Shown here in pieces: positions 5,404 to 7,758 of a DNA stretch of 7,758 nt. Numbering within the stretch: position 1 is the first letter of the stretch; each line of letters begins with the position of its first letter. The notes under the pieces are model-generated. The model saw nothing but the letters and a program-made list of their open reading frames with translations, was not told the DNA's origin and searched no databases. The translations under genes and the position numbers were made by a program. The stretch comes from Candidatus Campbelliibacteriota bacterium (GTDB taxonomy: Bacteria; Patescibacteriota; Minisyncoccia; Phycocordibacterales; CSBR16-193). The stretch lies in contig SKVL01000023.1 of NCBI GenBank assembly GCA_007129455.1, positions 1 through 7,758 of the forward strand, read 5' to 3'.

Positions 5404-6824
5404 AAGATAATCTGACACTCAAAGAAGCTCAAGAGGCTCTTTCAAAAAGACGGATAAGCGTCCATGAGCTTTGTAAATTCTATTCTGAGCGTATAAAAGA
5501 AAAAAACGGAGATATTTCGGCCTTTTTGGAGGTCTTCGAAGATTTGGAAAAACAAGCCAAAGAGGCTCAGAAAAGTATTGATGAAGGAGAGGCTTCTTCT
5601 TTGACTGGGATACCGCTTGCCATCAAAGACAATATCCTAATCAAAGACAGAAAGGTCTCGGCCGCGTCCGCCATGCTTGAGGACTTCGTTGCTCCTTATG
5701 ACTCGACCGTGGCGGGAAAACTTAAAAAAGAAAAAACGGTATTCTTGGGGCGCACCAACATGGACGAGTTCGCCATGGGAGCATCCACTGAAAAATCGGC
5801 CTTCATAATCACCAGGAACCCTAACGACACTTCAAGAGTTCCGGGAGGTTCATCCGGAGGTTCAGCCGCTGCGGTCTCGTCCGGTATGGCCCCAGCTGCC
5901 TTAGGCTCCGATACCGGAGGGTCGGTTCGCCAACCCGCATCATTCTGCGGGTGTGTGGGATTGAAGCCCACTTACGGAGCCGTCTCCAGGTTTGGTTTGA
6001 TCGCTATGGGGTCGTCTCTGGACCAGATAGGGCCTCTGACGCAGACCGTGACCGATTCCGAGATTCTGTTCGAATCAATTGCTGGGAGGGATCCATTTGA
6101 TGGCACGACTTACGAAAGAGAGGCTTTCAAAGAAGAGAAAAAACCGAAAGATACCGTGGTAGGGGTTCCTTGGCACCTTATACGGCAGGACGGGGTTGAT
6201 AAAGAAGTTCTTGAAGTTTTTAAGAAGAATATTTCCGAGCTTGAAAAGTTGGGTTACAAGACAAAAGAGGTAAAACTTCCTCAGCTGGAGTACACCTTGA
6301 GTGCTTACTACGTGCTTGTTCAAGCGGAAATCTCTTCCAACATGGCCAGATTTGACGGAATGAGGTACGGAGCCAAGGTGGAAGGAAAAGATCTCCTTGA
6401 AGAGTATATGAAAACAAGAGCTCTTTTCGGAAAGGAGGTGAAGCGTAGGATAATGGTTGGAACATATGTCCTCTCCGCCGGATACTATGACACTTATTAC
6501 AACAAAGCATACACTGTTCGGAAGTTGGCGATTTCGGACTTTGAGAGAGTGTTTTCGAAAGACAAAGTCGATGTTGTGGCTTTCCCGACCTCTCCCACGC
6601 CCGCCTTTAAGGTGGGCGAAAAAAATGAAGACCCTGTTCAGATGTACATGGCGGATGTTTTTACCGTTCCCGCTAATATTGCAGGCGTGCCGGCAATATC
6701 CATTCCATCGGGAACTGTTGTCAAAGAAGGCAAAGAACTGCCTTCGGGACTTCAGTTCATGGCCCCTTGGAAAAGAGAAGACGTTCTTTTTTCGGTCGGG
6801 AAACACTTTAAGAAAGAAGTTTGA
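5400..6824 (+). CDS. gatA: Asp/Glu-tRNA amidotransferase subunit A (glutaminase)
   Basis: GatA is the amidase-signature subunit of GatCAB; it hydrolyses glutamine and channels ammonia to GatB for amidation of mischarged tRNA. The 474 residues are close to the family's usual length. The Ser-cisSer-Lys triad is intact: K76 in IPLAIKDN, cis-S151 in PGGSSGGSAAA, and nucleophile S175 in GSDTGGSVRQPASFCG. The spacings K-75-S-24-S equal those of characterised GatA proteins. GLKPTYGAVSRFGLIAMGSSLDQIGP follows as in the family, and the C-terminal substrate-channel region has FPTSPTPAF, FTVPANIAGVPAISIP and GLQFMAP. The ATG start lies inside the gatC stop (ATGA), with no Shine-Dalgarno, so translation probably depends on coupling to gatC. 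gatB does not follow and must lie elsewhere if the complex is complete. Confidence 0.97.
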   Translation: MKDNLTLKEAQEALSKRRISVHELCKFYSERIKEKNGDISAFLEVFEDLEKQAKEAQKSIDEGEASSLTGIPLAIKDNILIKDRKVSAASAMLEDFVAPYDSTVAGKLKKEKTVFLGRTNMDEFAMGASTEKSAFIITRNPNDTSRVPGGSSGGSAAAVSSGMAPAALGSDTGGSVRQPASFCGCVGLKPTYGAVSRFGLIAMGSSLDQIGPLTQTVTDSEILFESIAGRDPFDGTTYEREAFKEEKKPKDTVVGVPWHLIRQDGVDKEVLEVFKKNISELEKLGYKTKEVKLPQLEYTLSAYYVLVQAEISSNMARFDGMRYGAKVEGKDLLEEYMKTRALFGKEVKRRIMVGTYVLSAGYYDTYYNKAYTVRKLAISDFERVFSKDKVDVVAFPTSPTPAFKVGEKNEDPVQMYMADVFTVPANIAGVPAISIPSGTVVKEGKELPSGLQFMAPWKREDVLFSVGKHFKKEV

Positions 6825-6861
6825 TACTGTTGTCGGTATTGAGAGTCAAGCTTTCTTTTTT
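6817..6861 (+). terminator. Possible intrinsic terminator of gatCA
   Basis: AAGTTTGA (6817-6824, including the gatA stop) can pair with TCAAGCTT (6846-6853), giving 8 bp with one G-U, directly followed by the T-rich TCTTTTTT (6854-6861). The loop is long (21 nt) and the stem AT-rich, so strength is doubtful, but the T-run and position at the operon end are right. Confidence 0.4.
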
Positions 6862-6910
6862 ACCTTTGAACGGGTTATATTTATATACAAGTGCGTGTTA
6901 AAAGAGAAAT

Positions 6911-7531
6911 ATGCCTGAGGAGAAAAAAGAAGAAAAAAAGAAACCGAATGATGTCTTCGCCGAGATGGCTTACTATCTTTTGCCTCTTTTACTTTTGATA
7001 TTCATCATCTCTTACATCAGCGCTCACATCAATTTTAGCTGGTGGGAATCTTTGTTTTATCGAGCGTTGGAGAGCACTATTTATCTTTTATTTTTTGCCA
7101 TGTTTGCTTTATCTGTATCGGTTTTCGGTTTTGTTTTATATAGTTACAAATTAAGTAATCTTTTGAGTGGAGCACAAGTCAATTTTAAAATGAAGCAAGT
7201 TGATTCAAACCCTTCTTTGAGAAATGAGCGTTGGGAGAGAATTTCAGGCCACATCGCGTCAGATCACCCGAATGATTGGAGAATAGCCATACTTGAGGCG
7301 GATGTTATCCTTGACGAGATACTGAGTAAAGCGGGATATACTGGCGACACTGTGGCCGACAAACTTAAGCAAGTGGAGAAAAGTGACTTTTTAACCATTG
7401 AGAACGCTTGGGAGGCTCACAAAGTTAGGAACAAGATTGTTCATGACGCGGAGTTTGTTTTAAGCAGGAGGGAAGCGGACAGGGTTCTTGATCTTTACCG
7501 GTCCGTTTTTGAGGAGTTTCATTTTATCTAG
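6911..7531 (+). CDS. Two-TM membrane protein with a C-terminal HEPN-like domain (conserved hypothetical)
   Basis: I do not recognise a named family with a known function. The 206 residues begin with a strongly charged tail (PEEKKEEKKK), then two hydrophobic segments at about 21-39 and 55-78, a short linker, and a soluble helical region at about 108-206. The charge pattern suggests both ends are cytoplasmic. The soluble part reads WRIAILEADVILDEIL (123-138), a KLKQVEK helix, then ENAWEAHKVRNKIVHDAEF (164-182) and a final READRVLDLYRSVFEEF helix. R173-NKIV-H178 fits the Rx4H motif of HEPN domains, with the polar N after R that is typical of HEPN nucleases. I recall similar WEAHKVRN-type proteins as common in CPR genomes, but cannot verify this here. 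Membrane anchoring and the HEPN-like fold are inferences from sequence; nuclease activity is untested. The ATG at 6911 has only a weak purine run before it. AT-rich -10-like hexamers occur at 6876-6889, but no convincing -35 is seen. Confidence 0.85.
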   Translation: MPEEKKEEKKKPNDVFAEMAYYLLPLLLLIFIISYISAHINFSWWESLFYRALESTIYLLFFAMFALSVSVFGFVLYSYKLSNLLSGAQVNFKMKQVDSNPSLRNERWERISGHIASDHPNDWRIAILEADVILDEILSKAGYTGDTVADKLKQVEKSDFLTIENAWEAHKVRNKIVHDAEFVLSRREADRVLDLYRSVFEEFHFI

Positions 7532-7540
7532 TCGGGGGAT

Positions 7541-7570
7541 TTGTCTTCAAGGGGTATTTTGTGTTATATT
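7541..7570 (+). promoter_or_regulatory. Promoter of the initiator tRNA gene
   Basis: TTGTCT (7541-7546) and TATATT (7565-7570) are separated by 18 bp, and the -10 is extended by TG (TGTTATATT, 7562-7570). The expected start is at about 7577, immediately before the mature tRNA 5' end at 7578, so very little 5' leader would remain for RNase P to remove. Confidence 0.6.
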
Positions 7571-7577
7571 GTTAGAC

Positions 7578-7648
7578 AGCGGAGTGGAGGAATGGTACCT
7601 CGGGAGGCTCATAACCTCCAGACGTCGGTTCGAATCCGGCCTCCGCAA
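7578..7648 (+). tRNA. Initiator tRNA-fMet (anticodon CAT)
   Basis: The sequence folds as a full cloverleaf. The acceptor is 7578-7584 with 7641-7647, and T8-G9 follow. The D stem is GAGG/CCTC with a GG-containing loop. The anticodon stem GGAGG/CCTCC (7603-7607/7615-7619) holds the loop CTCATAA, with CAT at 7610-7612. The variable loop is AGAC, the T stem is GTCGG/CCGGC with loop TTCGAAT, and A73 is at 7648. Initiator identity is indicated by an unpaired 1-72 position (A1, A72), G2-C71, C3-G70, A11-T24, and very close similarity to E. coli tRNA-fMet. Two features differ: the first of the three G-C pairs in the anticodon stem is A29-T41, and the 1-72 mismatch is A-A rather than C-A. CCA is not encoded (CAA follows A73), so a CCA-adding enzyme is needed. 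Confidence 0.95.
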
Positions 7649-7654
7649 CAAGCT

Positions 7655-7688
7655 GAAAACCGCGCATCAATGCGCGAGTTTTCTTTTG
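7655..7688. terminator. Intrinsic terminator downstream of the initiator tRNA, possibly bidirectional
   Basis: GAAAAC-CGCGCA, loop TCAA, TGCGCG-A-GTTTTC (7655-7683) forms a 6-bp GC-rich stem extended by six more pairs across one bulged A, followed by TTTT. Because the outer arms are GAAAAC/GTTTTC, the minus strand also shows a stem followed by TTTTC, so it could stop transcription from both directions. Confidence 0.8.
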
Positions 7689-7714
7689 AAGAGGACGGAT
7701 TCGAAGAAGGGGGT

Positions 7715-7736
7715 CGGGGAAACATCTGTTTCCCCG
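7715..7736. repeat. Perfect 9-bp inverted repeat at the window edge, function unknown
   Basis: CGGGGAAAC (7715-7723) and GTTTCCCCG (7728-7736) are exact inverted repeats around a 4-nt loop, ATCT. No T-run follows on either strand, so this is not a standard terminator. The flanking 7689-7714 and 7737-7758 are purine-rich on the plus strand and contain no gene I can support. The hairpin could belong to an RNA, a dispersed repeat, or the 3' end of a minus-strand gene that continues beyond the window. Confidence 0.6.
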
Positions 7737-7758
7737 TGAAGGAAGGCAGAGCCGAAGG

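Noticed and set aside
6075..6806. Long minus-strand ORF (243 codons) opposite gatA
   Set aside because: It lies wholly antisense to a gene with intact catalytic motifs, shows no recognisable domain, and its composition looks like a frame shadow.
7578..7648. Elongator tRNA-Met or tRNA-Ile2 (CAT anticodon)
   Set aside because: The 1-72 mismatch, A11-T24, G2-C71/C3-G70 and overall near-identity to bacterial initiator tRNA point to tRNA-fMet.
7488..7739. Plus-strand ORF reading through the tRNA gene
   Set aside because: It crosses the tRNA cloverleaf, its promoter and its terminator, so it is not a plausible gene.
1..7758. CRISPR array, insertion sequence, toxin-antitoxin pair or defence operon
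   Set aside because: No regularly spaced direct repeats, transposase, integrase or paired small toxin/antitoxin genes are visible; the HEPN-like protein has no partner gene beside it.

Overview
The window looks like a piece of a Candidate Phyla Radiation (Patescibacteria, most likely Parcubacteria-type) chromosome. The reasons are the compact gene sizes, the CPR-style pilin N-terminus on a large surface protein, a two-TM protein whose C-terminal region resembles a family I associate with CPR genomes, non-canonical residues in housekeeping enzymes, an initiator tRNA without an encoded CCA, and the absence of a good Shine-Dalgarno sequence before every gene. This assignment is inference from style; no marker gene such as 16S rRNA is present.

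Layout, left to right. Positions 1-99 hold the last 32 codons of a plus-strand gene, probably a pilin-like protein. Positions 120-1328 encode a prepilin-type protein whose exported part carries a von Willebrand A (vWA) domain with every metal-site (MIDAS) residue replaced. Positions 1418-2281 encode the type IV prepilin peptidase expected to process it. Convergent to these is a compact cofactor-dependent phosphoglycerate mutase (2308-2934, minus). It shares a 129-bp divergent promoter region with ligA (3064-5070, plus), the NAD-dependent DNA ligase, which has only two of the four zinc-finger cysteines. gatC (5116-5403) and gatA (5400-6824) follow with a 4-base overlap; gatB is not in the window. 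After a probable terminator come a two-TM protein with a HEPN-like RNKIVH motif (6911-7531), an initiator tRNA-fMet (7578-7648) with its own promoter and a strong terminator, and about 70 bp containing a perfect 9-bp hairpin.

Functionally there are two themes: surface pili (pilin-like proteins plus their peptidase) and core information and energy metabolism (glycolysis, DNA joining, Gln/Asn-tRNA amidation, translation initiation). No mobile element, CRISPR array, phage module or recognisable defence operon is visible. The most interesting signals are the metal-site-erased vWA pilin, recurrent departures from canonical residues in housekeeping enzymes, the membrane HEPN-like protein, the initiator tRNA variant, and a shared promoter architecture (a TTTGG-type block, 14-15 bp, then an extended -10) placed so close to start codons that transcripts would be leaderless or nearly so.
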